From Ancylobacter defluvii (lineage in GTDB: Bacteria > Pseudomonadota > Alphaproteobacteria > Rhizobiales > Xanthobacteraceae): a DNA stretch of 64,000 bases. The notes under the pieces are model-generated. The model had not been told where the DNA came from and did no database searches. It saw only the letters and a program-made list of their open reading frames with translations. Within the stretch, counting starts at the first letter, position 1. Each line of letters opens with the position of its first letter. The stretch spans positions 372,001-436,000 of the forward strand of contig NZ_JAHBGD010000024.1 of NCBI RefSeq assembly GCF_018390605.1, in the 5' to 3' direction. Below, in pieces: positions 44,730 through 54,838 of the stretch. Made by a program: the position numbers and the translations under genes.

Positions 44730-46157
44730 CTACACCTCCAGCACCTTGCCGGGATTCAGCAGTCCCAGCGGGTCGAGCGCATGTTTCAGCCGCCCCATCA
44801 GCTCCAGCGCCAGCGGATCGGCATAGTGCGCGAGCTCATGCGCCTTCAGCCGGCCGATGCCGTGCTCGGCGGCGATCGAGCCGTCCATCTCGGTCACGAT
44901 GTCGTGCACGATGCGATTGAAGCGCTCCCACATGTCGATGAAGGCGGCCTTTTCCATGCCCACCGGCTGGCTGAGGTTGAAGTGGATGTTGCCGTCGCCG
45001 ACATGGCCGAAAGGGCATGGCCGCAGCCCGGGCAATTCGGCGGTCACCGCCGGCAGCGCGCGGGCGAGGAACTCCGGCACCTTCGACACCGGCACCGAGA
45101 CGTCATGCTTGATCGAGCCGCCTTCGTGCTTCTGCGCCTCGCTCATGTCCTCGCGCAGCCGCCACAGCGCATCCGCCTGCGCCTCGCTGGCGGCGATCAC
45201 CGCATCGGTCACCTCACCGGCCTCCATCGCCGCCTCCAGCCCGCTCTCCATCAGCGCGCCGAGATCGAAGGCGCGGGTCGGGGCGGAGAACTCGGTCAGC
45301 ACGTACCAGTCGTAGCGCCCGGCGAACGGCCGTACCGTGCCCGGCATGTGCTTGAGTACCGTCTCGATGCCGAAATCCGCCATCAGCTCGAAGGTGGTCA
45401 GCCCGTCGCCGGCGAGGCCGCGCAGCCGGTGCAGCAGCTTGAGCGCATGTTCCGGGTCGGGCACGGCGAGAAAGGCCGTGGTGCGCTGCGCCGGCGCCGG
45501 GAACAGCTTGAGCACCGCCGCGGTGATGATGCCGAGCGTGCCTTCGGTACCGAGGAACAGTTGCTTGAGGTCATAGCCGGCATTGTTCTTGCGCAGCCGC
45601 TTCAGCCCGTTCCACACCCGCCCGTCGGCGAGCACCACTTCGAGGCCGAGCACCAGCTCCTTGGCATTGCCATAGCGCAGCACCGCGGTGCCGCCGGCAT
45701 TGGTGGCAAGATTGCCGCCGATGCGGCAGGAGCCTTGCGAGGCGATGTGCAGCGGGAACAGGCAGCCCACCGCCTCCGCCGCGTTGTGAATGGTGTCGAG
45801 AATGCAGCCGGCTTCCACCGTCATCGTCATGTCGATGGGATCGACCTGACGGATCTTGTCCAACCGGGCAAGCGAAACGACGAGCTCGCCGAACGGCATC
45901 TGCCCGCCGACGAGGCCGGTATTGCCGCCTTGCGGCACGATCGGCGCCCCCGCCTCGGCGCAGGCGGCGACGATGAAGCCGACCTCCTCAGCCGAACCCG
46001 GCCGCAGCACCGCCGGGGTGCGCCCGTCATAGAGCCCGCGCTCCTCGCGCAGATAGGCGGCGGTATCGCCGGGCGCGGTCAGCACATGCTGGGCGCCGAT
46101 GTGGCGGCCGATCGTTTCAAGAAGCGGGGCGAGGTCGGCGACTGTCGTCGAGGTCAT
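44730..46157 (-). CDS. FAD-binding 2-hydroxyacid oxidase/dehydrogenase (GlcD/D-lactate type)
   Basis: 475 aa. An N-terminal VAO-type FAD domain shows TPAVLRPGSAEEVGFIVAAC, PIVPQGGNTGLVGGQMPFGE and GGNLATNAGGTAVLRYGNAK. The C-terminal FAD-oxidase_C domain shows PFGHVGDGNIHFNLSQP (metal-binding histidines), EHGIGRLKAHELA and LDPLGLLNPGKVLEV. It oxidises a D-2-hydroxyacid such as D-lactate, glycolate or D-2-hydroxyglutarate and passes electrons on. The single polypeptide without GlcE/GlcF favours D-2-hydroxyglutarate or D-lactate dehydrogenase, but the substrate cannot be fixed. It lies upstream of exbB on the same strand. Confidence 0.88.
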   Translation of the reverse strand: MTSTTVADLAPLLETIGRHIGAQHVLTAPGDTAAYLREERGLYDGRTPAVLRPGSAEEVGFIVAACAEAGAPIVPQGGNTGLVGGQMPFGELVVSLARLDKIRQVDPIDMTMTVEAGCILDTIHNAAEAVGCLFPLHIASQGSCRIGGNLATNAGGTAVLRYGNAKELVLGLEVVLADGRVWNGLKRLRKNNAGYDLKQLFLGTEGTLGIITAAVLKLFPAPAQRTTAFLAVPDPEHALKLLHRLRGLAGDGLTTFELMADFGIETVLKHMPGTVRPFAGRYDWYVLTEFSAPTRAFDLGALMESGLEAAMEAGEVTDAVIAASEAQADALWRLREDMSEAQKHEGGSIKHDVSVPVSKVPEFLARALPAVTAELPGLRPCPFGHVGDGNIHFNLSQPVGMEKAAFIDMWERFNRIVHDIVTEMDGSIAAEHGIGRLKAHELAHYADPLALELMGRLKHALDPLGLLNPGKVLEV

Positions 46158-46284
46158 GGCAACGTCCGATCGTCTGGCGGATGCTTGTGAGCGGCTGTTT
46201 ACACGCCCGCGCCTGTTGCCGCCACATGGCGGCGGCCCGACTTCCGTTCACGCACCAGACTTCCGTTGAGGCAGGAGACCCGAT

Positions 46285-46692
46285 ATGCCGTCGCTCATTC
46301 TCTATGTCACTCTCGGCGTCGCGGATTTCGGCCGGGCGCTCGGCTTCTACGATGCGGTGATGGCGGCGCTCGGCCAGGTCCGCAGCGCCGATGCGACGCC
46401 CGGCTGGGCCGGCTACGGGCCGGACTATGATGGCGGCGTCAGCCTCTGGCTCTGCCATCCCTATGACGGCCACGCGCCGCAGCCCGGCAACGGCCCCATG
46501 GTGGCGCTGCGCGCCACCAGCGCGACGCAGGTCGACGCCTTCCACGCCGCCGCCCTCGCCCATGGCGGCAGCGATGAGGGCGCACCCGGACTGCGCCCGC
46601 AATACGGGCCCGGCTTCTACGCCGCCTATGCCCGCGATCCGGACGGCAACAAGCTGGCCTGCGTCTTCCATCGCCACGGTCTGGCGGAATAG
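46285..46692 (+). CDS. VOC-family (glyoxalase/bleomycin-resistance fold) protein
   Basis: 135 aa. A single vicinal-oxygen-chelate domain: LILYVTLGVADFGRALGFYD at the N-terminus and GPGFYAAYARDPDGNKLACV at the C-terminus. Metal-ligand-like residues sit in HPYDGHAP and in the C-terminal DPDGNK region. AGGAGA precedes the ATG. The substrate is unknown. It is 58 nt upstream of the ABC-F gene on the same strand and may be only a neighbour. Confidence 0.85.
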   Translation: MPSLILYVTLGVADFGRALGFYDAVMAALGQVRSADATPGWAGYGPDYDGGVSLWLCHPYDGHAPQPGNGPMVALRATSATQVDAFHAAALAHGGSDEGAPGLRPQYGPGFYAAYARDPDGNKLACVFHRHGLAE

Positions 46693-46750
46693 CGCCCTCG
46701 GCCGTGCCTGCCCCCTTGCCCCGCGCGGGTTCATCCCCTATCCCCGCGCC

Positions 46751-48576
<1,826 letters not shown>

Positions 48577-48580
<4 letters not shown>

Positions 48581-49380
48581 CCCGCCTCGTCTCCCTCGCC
48601 ACGCCGGACGACCCGCGCATCGACGCCTATCGCGTCATCAAGGAGCGCGACCTCGTCGGGCGCGGCGGGCGCTTCATCGTCGAGGGCCGGACGGTGCTCG
48701 ACGTCGCCTTGTCGCCGCGCAACCGTTTCGCGCTGGAATCGCTGCTCATCGCCGAGAGCCGAGCGGAGGCGCTGGCGCCCCTCCTCGCCCAGGCGCCGGA
48801 GCATGTGCCGGTCTACACCGCCAGTCAGGCGATCCTCGACGGCATCACCGGTTTTCACATCCATCGCGGCCTGCTCGGCGTCGGCTTGCGTGGGCAGGAG
48901 GCTTCCGCCGCCGCGCTTCTCGCCGGCCTGCCGGAGCGCGCTCTGGTGGTGGTGGCGCTCGGCATCACCAATCACGACAATGTCGGCGGCATCATGCGCA
49001 ATGCCGCCGCCTTCGGGGCGGACGCGGCGCTGTTCGATTTCGCCTCCTGCGACCCGCTTTACCGTAAGGCGATCCGCGTCTCGGTCGGCGGCAGTCTCGT
49101 CGTGCCCTTCGCGCGGGAGGGAAGCGCGGAGGCGCTCCTGGATCTGCTGGCGACAAACGGCTTCGAGTTGCTCGCCTTCAGCCCATCCGGCACCACCATG
49201 CTGAAGCAGCTCGTCCGCGCGCCCCGCACCGCGCTGATGGTCGGTGCCGAGGGGCCAGGCCTGTCAGCCGCCATCATGGCCCGCGCCCGCACAGTGCGTA
49301 TTCCGATGGCGGGCGGATTCGACTCGCTCAATGTCGCCACCGCCGCCGGCATCGCCCTGCATCATCTCGCCGATATCTGA
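48577..49380 (+). CDS. TrmH/SpoU-family RNA 2'-O-methyltransferase
   Basis: 267 aa from a GTG at 48577 that overlaps the uup stop; GAGGAAC lies upstream. An N-terminal substrate-binding domain (RFIVEGRTVLDVALS) is followed by the knotted SPOUT domain: VVVALGITNHDNVGGIMRNA (motif 1), TALMVGAEGPGLSAAIM (motif 2) and VRIPMAGGFDSLNVATAAGI (motif 3, SAM site). It would methylate a ribose in tRNA or rRNA. Coupling to the ribosome-associated Uup suggests a translation-related job (inference). Confidence 0.9.
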
Positions 49381-49559
49381 CGCAGGGCCGCGCCCGAAAG
49401 GGCCGCCGATGGCGCCGAGATTCAGCCCTCCACCGTCCAAACCGGCAGGAGGGCCTTGGCTCGCGGCGCGTGGCCGGCCACTCTCAAAGCTGCCGTTCAC
49501 GTCACGGCAAGCGCCGAATACCTTCGCCCGCTGGCGGGCACCACAGCCCCGCACCGCGA

Positions 49560-49714
49560 GACGTGATCTGCGAATCCCGAATACGTGATCGGCACGAATC
49601 ACCCTCGACAAGCCTTCGGATCGGGCCCATCCTCGATTTGGAATACGGAGCGGTTCGCCGCTCCATGACCGTCTAACCTTTAAAAGCCCGGAGCCCCGCT
49701 CCGGGCTTTTTTTT
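49560..49714 (+). ncRNA. Candidate small RNA or 3' processed RNA
   Basis: Two stable hairpins follow each other without an open frame: GGAGCGG-TTCG-CCGCTCC (49647-49664, a perfect 7-bp stem with a UUCG loop) and a strong terminator at 49682-49714. They lie about 300 nt after the methyltransferase stop and 520 nt before the next gene, so a separate short transcript is plausible. The 5' end is not determinable and no known family was recognised. Confidence 0.3.
49682..49714 (+). terminator. Strong intrinsic terminator
   Basis: AAAAGCCCGGAG (49682-49693) pairs perfectly with CTCCGGGCTTTT (49699-49710) around CCCCG, followed by four more T residues. It ends either the uup-trmH transcript or a separate small RNA. 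Confidence 0.9.
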
Positions 49715-50231
49715 GTTCTCGACCCTTTTGATGTGCCGTCCCAGCTTTCGGACACGCGAAAGCCGATCGCGTGCCAAATTTATTGGTACTGGTAAGTTTC
49801 TCAATTTGACGCTAGGGTGCGTTTGTTCTCGCGGTGCGGATGAGCCGATGCTCGTCCCGCCGAAACCGACACCTCGCAATACCGCCCCCCGCAGCGAGGC
49901 GTCAGTCACGGCATGGCCGCGAGACAGGTCGGTGCTGCGCTTTGGCGCAGATGCCCGATGCCGGACCGCCCCCGCCAGGGCGGTCCGGCTACCGGACCTG
50001 CCCTATCATTTACCCGCCCGCTCCCGATCGCCACACTTCCCGGCCCGCCCTGATCAAGCCCTGCGCCAATCGAAGCCGCGGCTATAGAAAGGCGACGCGG
50101 CCCATCCTCCGCGCATCCGGACGCCCAAGGCGCGGAAACCAAAGGGTTTTCCCGTCCGACCTTTTGTCGCATAAGCAGCGCTGCGCATCCGTGCTCAATG
50201 AGGCAGGATACGAGCCGCAGGACGCGACCTA
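49715..50231. other. Non-coding leader region of the C1-cofactor cluster
   Basis: 517 nt without a supported gene. An AT-richer patch at about 49775-49815 probably holds the promoter of the cofactor operon. GGACCGCCC (49970 region) and GGGCGGTCC form a hairpin about 240 nt upstream of the first gene. Overlapping frames here have no family-like features. Confidence 0.45.
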
Positions 50232-50831
50232 ATGCACCAGACATTTTTGCCGGAAGCGGTCATCGTCAAGCTCGGCGGCAGCCTCGTCGCCGCGCCGCGG
50301 CTCGCCGAACTGCTGGCCGGCCTCGCCGAGGCCGGGGCACCGCTCATCGTCGTGCCGGGCGGCGGCCCGCTGGCGGATGCGGTGCGCGCACTGCAACCGC
50401 GCCTGTCGCTGAGCGACCGCGCCTGCCACCACATGGCGATCCTCGCCATGGAAAGCCTCGCCCTGGCCTTTGTCGATCTCGCGCCACGCCTCATCCCCTG
50501 CGCCGATGCCGCCACCATGGCCGACACCCATGCGGCCGGCCGCGCGGCACTCTGGCTGCCGGCTGCGATGGGGCGCGACGCCGAGCTTACCGCGAGCTGG
50601 GACGTCACCTCCGACAGCCTCGCCCTCTGGCTGGCGCTGCGCCTGGAAGCCCGCCGGCTGATCTTCGTGAAATCCGTCACCGCCACCTCCTCCCGCCCGG
50701 AGGCATGGGTCGAAGCCGGCCTCGTCGACCCTCACGTGCCGGCGCTCGCCGCCCGCTACGCCGGACGCATCGAGCTTCTGTCGATCGACGAGGCCCTCGC
50801 GGCTTTCTCCCGCAACAGGAGCGCGGCATGA
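50232..50831 (+). CDS. Amino-acid-kinase-family protein, MfnE-like
   Basis: 199 aa. An N-terminal AVIVKLGGSLVAAP and IVVPGGGPLADAVR are the phosphate-binding loops of the aspartate/glutamate/uridylate kinase superfamily. WDVTSDSLALWLALRLEARR and LIFVKSVTA are the C-terminal nucleotide-binding part. In methanogens MfnE, of the same superfamily, phosphorylates the aminomethylfuran phosphate to a diphosphate during methanofuran synthesis. Here it heads a cluster with MfnB, so the parallel step toward methylofuran is the best guess. Methylotroph genomes carry this gene in the H4MPT cluster. It overlaps the next gene by ATGA. Confidence 0.78.
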   Translation: MHQTFLPEAVIVKLGGSLVAAPRLAELLAGLAEAGAPLIVVPGGGPLADAVRALQPRLSLSDRACHHMAILAMESLALAFVDLAPRLIPCADAATMADTHAAGRAALWLPAAMGRDAELTASWDVTSDSLALWLALRLEARRLIFVKSVTATSSRPEAWVEAGLVDPHVPALAARYAGRIELLSIDEALAAFSRNRSAA

Positions 50832-51400
50832 GCGATGCAGGAACCCGCCATCGAAAAGATGCCCGCTGGGCCTGGGCGCTCACCGGCTCGGGGCATTTCT
50901 TCGTCGAGTCGCTGGCGCTGATCGCCACGCTCGATCCGGTCGACCTCTTCGTCTCCAAGGCGGCGGAAGAGGTGCTGCGCATGTATCGGCAGGAGCTGCC
51001 GCCGGGGCTGCGCATCTATCACGATCTGTCCGCCTCGGCGGTGCCGGTCGGCCGCTTCTATGAGGGGCGCTACCATACCCTCGTCGTCTCGCCGGCCTCG
51101 GCGAACACGGTGGCGAAATGCGTCTATGGCATCGCCGACAGCCTCGTCACCAACTGCTTCGCCCAGGCCGGAAAATGCCGGGTGCCGAGCATCGTCTTCG
51201 CCTGCGACACCTCGCCGGAGATGATCACCATGGCGCCGCGCGGGCCGGTGCCGGTCTATCCGCGCGCCATCGACCTCGAGAATACCGACCGCCTGTCGCG
51301 CTTCGAATATTGCTCCGTGGTGGAAACCATCGGCGCGCTGGAGCACGCCGTCGCCGCCCGCAAGGCGGCACTGGCTGCCGGGATACCGGCCGATGGCTGA
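50828..51400 (+). CDS. Archaeoflavoprotein-like protein of the C1-cofactor cluster
   Basis: 190 aa from the ATG at 50828. It is a flavoprotein of the AfpA/flavoprotein (PPC-decarboxylase-like) fold: WAWALTGSGHFFVESLALIA at the N-terminus, TLVVSPASANTVAKCVYGIA (FMN-binding TSGS-like segment), and VPSIVFACDTSPEM. The equivalent gene accompanies the H4MPT cluster in Methylorubrum extorquens, where its reaction is not established as far as I know. It overlaps its neighbours on both sides (4 and 8 nt). Confidence 0.78.
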   Translation: MSDAGTRHRKDARWAWALTGSGHFFVESLALIATLDPVDLFVSKAAEEVLRMYRQELPPGLRIYHDLSASAVPVGRFYEGRYHTLVVSPASANTVAKCVYGIADSLVTNCFAQAGKCRVPSIVFACDTSPEMITMAPRGPVPVYPRAIDLENTDRLSRFEYCSVVETIGALEHAVAARKAALAAGIPADG

Positions 51401-52853
51401 GGAGCCGGACAAGCCAGCCGCCGGCGGTGCGGAAAGGGTCGCCCTCGTCACCGGCTCGCTCGCCGAGCCGCGCCTGATCAAGGTGGCGGGCGAGATCGCC
51501 TCGCCGGCGCTCGATCCGGTGGTGGTGAATGTCGGCGTGAAGGTGGCGGCGTTGATGACCGCCGAGATCGTCGAGCGCCGGCTGAAACTGCCGGAGGGGG
51601 CGGCGCGCGTGGTGATGCCCGGCCGCTTCCGCGGCGACCTCTCGCGTCTGGAGCGCCATTTCGGCCTGCCCTTCGAGCGTGGCCCAGACGAGCTGGCCGA
51701 CCTGCCGGAGCATTTCGGCAAGGCCCGTGCCCGCGCCGACCTCTCCCGCCACGACGTGACGATCTTCGCCGAGATCGTCGATGCCTCGGCCCTCTCGCTG
51801 CCCGAACTCGTCGCCCGGGCCAAGAGCCTGGCGGCCGACGGCGCGGAGGTGATCGACCTCGGCTGCCTGCCCGACACCCCCTTTCCGCATCTGGAAGAGG
51901 CGATCGCGGCGCTAAAGGCGGAGGGGCTGAAGGTCAGCGTCGACAGCTTCAACCCCGAGGAACTCGCGCGCGCCACCCGCGCCGGCGCCGACTACCTGCT
52001 CAGCCTCACCGAGCACACCCTCGCCATCGTGAAGGAAGGCCCGGCGATCCCGGTGCTGGTTCCCTCCCCGCCCAACGACCTCAATTCGCTCATCCGCGCC
52101 ATCGAGGCGTGCCGGGCCAAGGGACGCGCCTTCCTCGCCGATCCGATCCTGGAGCCGATCCATTACGGCTTCACCGCCTCACTGGAGCGCTACGCGACGC
52201 TGCGCCGGCAATACCCGGACATCGACATATTGATGGGCATCGGCAACGTCACCGAACTCACCGATGCCGACACCACCGGCATCAATGCCATCCTGATGGG
52301 CGTCATCTCCGAACTGAAGCTGAACGCTGTGCTGGCGGTGCAGGTCAGCCCGCATTGCCGGCTGGCGGTGAAGGAGTTCGACCGTGCCCGGCGGGAGTTC
52401 TACGCCGCCCGCGAGGCCGGGGCGCTGCCGCAGGGCTTCGGCGGCGGGCTGATGGCGCTGCGCGACCGCCGCCCCTATGCCGCCACGCCCGACGAGATCG
52501 CCGACCTCGCGGGCGAGGTGCGCGATCGCAACTACCGCATCATGGTGGCGCAGGACGGCGTGCACGTGTTCAACCGCGACGGCCACCACACCGGCGCCGA
52601 TCCCTTCGCCTTCTTCCCCTCGCTGGGGGTGGAGAACGATGCCGCCCACGCTTTCTATCTCGGGGTGGAAACCGCCCGCGCCGAAATCGCCTTCCGCCTC
52701 GGCAAGCGCTATGCGCAGGACGAGGCGCTCAAATGGGGCGTTGCCGGGCACGGCGACGGACGCACCGACGATGGCGGCGCCGATCCGCACCGTTTGACAT
52801 TCGACAAGGCGGGCTCGACGCTGCCCGCGAAGCCCGATAAGAGCGAACCATGA
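51393..52853 (+). CDS. Dihydropteroate-synthase-like protein of the H4MPT pathway (DUF6513)
   Basis: 486 aa. The N-terminal 150 residues (RVALVTGSLAEPRLIKVAGE, VVNVGVKVAALMTAEIVERR) are specific to this family. The central TIM barrel resembles dihydropteroate synthase (AAIDLG-like AEVIDLGCLPDTPFPHLEEA, VSVDSFNPEELARATRAGAD, MGIGNVTELTDADTTGINAI). Archaeal relatives are proposed to join pterin diphosphate to the aminobenzene-ribofuranosyl unit in methanopterin synthesis. By position it does the corresponding step here (inference). It overlaps the next gene by ATGA. Confidence 0.82.
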   Translation: MAEEPDKPAAGGAERVALVTGSLAEPRLIKVAGEIASPALDPVVVNVGVKVAALMTAEIVERRLKLPEGAARVVMPGRFRGDLSRLERHFGLPFERGPDELADLPEHFGKARARADLSRHDVTIFAEIVDASALSLPELVARAKSLAADGAEVIDLGCLPDTPFPHLEEAIAALKAEGLKVSVDSFNPEELARATRAGADYLLSLTEHTLAIVKEGPAIPVLVPSPPNDLNSLIRAIEACRAKGRAFLADPILEPIHYGFTASLERYATLRRQYPDIDILMGIGNVTELTDADTTGINAILMGVISELKLNAVLAVQVSPHCRLAVKEFDRARREFYAAREAGALPQGFGGGLMALRDRRPYAATPDEIADLAGEVRDRNYRIMVAQDGVHVFNRDGHHTGADPFAFFPSLGVENDAAHAFYLGVETARAEIAFRLGKRYAQDEALKWGVAGHGDGRTDDGGADPHRLTFDKAGSTLPAKPDKSEP

Positions 52854-53446
52854 TCCGCGAGACCATCGTCACCACCCGTTCGCGCAACGGCGAGCGACAC
52901 ATCGCCCCCATGGGCGCGACGGTGATCGAGGGCGGCTACCTGCTCCAACCCTTCAAGCCCTCGCGCACGCTCGACAATCTGGTCGATACCCAGATCGGCG
53001 TCATCAACTTCACCGACGACGTGCGGCTCATCGCCGCCTGCGTGCTCGGCAAGCGCATCCCGGTCGAGACGCAGAAGGCGAGCTATATCGACTGCCCCCG
53101 CCTCGTCGGCGCGCTCTCGCATGACGAGATCACCGTGGACCGGGTCGAGGAGGACCGGCAGCGCCCGCGCATCTTCTGCAAGACCTATCACAGCGAGGGC
53201 CATCACCGCTTTCTCGGCCTGAACCGCGCCAAGGCGGCGGTGCTGGAAGCCGCGGTGCTGATCAGTCGCCTCAACATTCTCTCCGACGAGAAGATCGACG
53301 CCGAGATGGCCTATCTCGCCATCGCGGTGGAGAAGACCGCCGGCCCGGAGGAACAGGAGGCCTGGGAATGGATGATCGAGGCGGTGGCGACCCATCGCCA
53401 GACGCGCGACGGCCTGCCGCCGCCCGACGCGGCTCCGACATCGTGA
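52850..53446 (+). CDS. DUF447 family protein
   Basis: 198 aa. A split-barrel flavin-reductase-like fold is suggested by IRETIVTTRSRNGERHIAPM, GYLLQPFKPSRTLDNLV and QIGVINFTDDVRLIAACVLG. The C-terminal helical half (RFLGLNRAKAAVLEAAVLIS) is family-typical. Members are restricted to methanogens and H4MPT-using methylotrophs and planctomycetes; the reaction is not known to me. Its start codon overlaps the stop of the DHPS-like gene, and mfnB follows after 10 nt. Confidence 0.82.
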   Translation: MIRETIVTTRSRNGERHIAPMGATVIEGGYLLQPFKPSRTLDNLVDTQIGVINFTDDVRLIAACVLGKRIPVETQKASYIDCPRLVGALSHDEITVDRVEEDRQRPRIFCKTYHSEGHHRFLGLNRAKAAVLEAAVLISRLNILSDEKIDAEMAYLAIAVEKTAGPEEQEAWEWMIEAVATHRQTRDGLPPPDAAPTS

Positions 53447-53456
53447 GCTTGAGGCG

Positions 53457-54206
53457 ATGGAACCGAGCCTCATGAGCCGCCACGTCCCGCGCCCGCATCC
53501 CGCTCCGCCTGGCAACCCGCCGGGCCTGCTGGCCAGCGTCGCCGATCTCGCCGAGATGCGCGCCGCCATCGTCGGCGGCGCCGATATCGTCGATCTCAAG
53601 CAGCCGGCCTTCGGCGCGCTCGGCGCCTGGAGCTCGGAGGCGCTCGACGCCGCAGTGATGCTGTGGAACGCCTGCGGCGAGGGGCGCCCGGCGCTCAGCG
53701 CCACCGCCGGCGACCAGCCCATGGTGCCGGCCATCCTGGCCAGCGCCTGCGCCCGCGTCGCGGCCACCGGCGTGCCGATCGTAAAGGCCGGCCTGTTTGC
53801 CAGCCCCCATGCCGCCGCCTGCATCGCCGCACTGTCCCCGCTGGCGGCGAAGACCCGTCTCGTCGGGGTGCTGTTCGCCGATCAGGATCCCGATTTCTCG
53901 CTGATCGCCAGCGCCGGCACCGCCGGCTTCTACGGCATCATGCTCGACACCGCCGACAAGAAGGCGGGTTCGCTCACCACCCATCTCGACCCGCTCACCC
54001 TCGGCCAGTTCGTCGAGGAGGCGCGCCGCAACGGCCTCGTCACCGGCCTCGCCGGTTCGCTCGCCCTTGACGACATCCCCGTGCTCGGCGGCATCGGCGC
54101 CGATTATCTCGGCTTTCGCGGCGCGCTCTGCGCGGATGGCCGTACCGGCCGCTTCGACCCGGTGCGGCTCGCGCAGGCGCGGGCCTTGGTCCACGCCCTC
54201 GGTTGA
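53457..54206 (+). CDS. mfnB: (5-formylfuran-3-yl)methyl phosphate synthase, MfnB-like
   Basis: 249 aa. It is a TIM-barrel enzyme that condenses two glyceraldehyde-3-phosphate molecules to the furan precursor of methanofuran/methylofuran. The first catalytic lysine lies in GGADIVDLKQPAFGALGAWS. The second lies in GIMLDTADKKAGSLTTHL. NGLVTGLAGSLALDDIPVLG and LGFRGALCADGRTGRFD match the archaeal enzyme closely. TTGAGG lies upstream of the ATG at 53457; an in-frame ATG at 53472 is also possible. It closes the first block of the cofactor cluster. Confidence 0.92.
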   Translation: MEPSLMSRHVPRPHPAPPGNPPGLLASVADLAEMRAAIVGGADIVDLKQPAFGALGAWSSEALDAAVMLWNACGEGRPALSATAGDQPMVPAILASACARVAATGVPIVKAGLFASPHAAACIAALSPLAAKTRLVGVLFADQDPDFSLIASAGTAGFYGIMLDTADKKAGSLTTHLDPLTLGQFVEEARRNGLVTGLAGSLALDDIPVLGGIGADYLGFRGALCADGRTGRFDPVRLAQARALVHALG

Positions 54207-54329
54207 GACCGAGGCGCTTCCGTAAGGTTTCCTAACACCGCAGATCCCCAGAACCGTCTGGACTCCGCCACGGGAGTGGATTACCGTTTCCTTAACTATG
54301 AAAATCGAATTAAATTGCGGAGGATTTCT

Positions 54330-54428
54330 ATGCATCTCGATCAGGAAGAGACCAGCGGCAGCCGGTCGTTCGGGGGCTTCATCGCCCTCGCCGCCGTAAT
54401 GCTCCTGTTGCTCTGGCTTTGGCTCTAA
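54330..54428 (+). CDS. 32-aa single-helix membrane micropeptide
   Basis: 32 codons reading MHLDQEETSGSRSFGGFIAL, then a hydrophobic end rich in A, M, L and W and stopping at TAA. GGAGG (54319-54323) sits 6 nt before the ATG, a near-perfect ribosome site that marks it as translated. A short acidic N-terminal tail is followed by one transmembrane helix of about 18 residues at the C-terminus. I do not recognise a family. It lies 123 nt after mfnB and 410 nt before mgtE. Confidence 0.6.
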   Translation: MHLDQEETSGSRSFGGFIALAAVMLLLLWLWL

Positions 54429-54838
54429 TCTCCGTCGATCGATCGGTCATCTTGCCACCGCCGCGAACAGGGTCGCGGTTGCGTGGTTTTTAACGTGTTT
54501 CCGATATTGAAAGCCGCGCCAAAGCGCCGCCCCTCCTTCTCCCGACCCCGCGTCACCGCGTGCAAACGCATTCGCGCCTTGTGCTGCCGCTGCGTCGGCC
54601 CGCCCCTGCGATGGTGCTTGACACAAGCCCGTGCCGGGTTCAGTGAAACCGTCATGATGCAGTGCATCATCGATGCAATGCTCTCCACAACCTTCAAGAT
54701 TCAACTGATGCCCAGCGACAGTGACAGTCGATCGTCCGGCCCGTGGCGGCCGGCGTATGTGAGCCGATCGCAGGCATGACCTGACCGCTCGGCTCGCCGC
54801 GCCGCCCTCCCGGGACGGACGACGGAAAGTGAGCCGAG
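54429..54838 (+). other. mgtE upstream region with a 17-bp palindrome
   Basis: 410 nt without a convincing gene. ATGATGCA-G-TGCATCAT (54654-54670) is a perfect 8-1-8 palindrome, 30 nt after a consensus -35 hexamer TTGACA (54618-54623); a good -10 was not found. GAACAGGGTCGCGG and a T-run near 54485 could be a weak terminator. Confidence 0.45.

Noticed and set aside
49560..49680. tRNA gene near the UUCG hairpin
   Set aside because: GGTTCG resembles a T-loop, but no cloverleaf, anticodon arm or acceptor stem could be folded around it.
49713..50232. Frames of 112-132 codons before the kinase gene
   Set aside because: Overlapping frames on both strands with no RBS, no domain and shadow composition; treated as a control region.
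54483..54779. 98-codon + strand frame between mfnB and mgtE
   Set aside because: No ribosome site, biased arginine/proline composition, no recognisable domain, and it covers the palindrome.
54429..54838. M-box magnesium riboswitch before mgtE
   Set aside because: None of the conserved M-box core could be seen. The region instead has a DNA-type palindrome.
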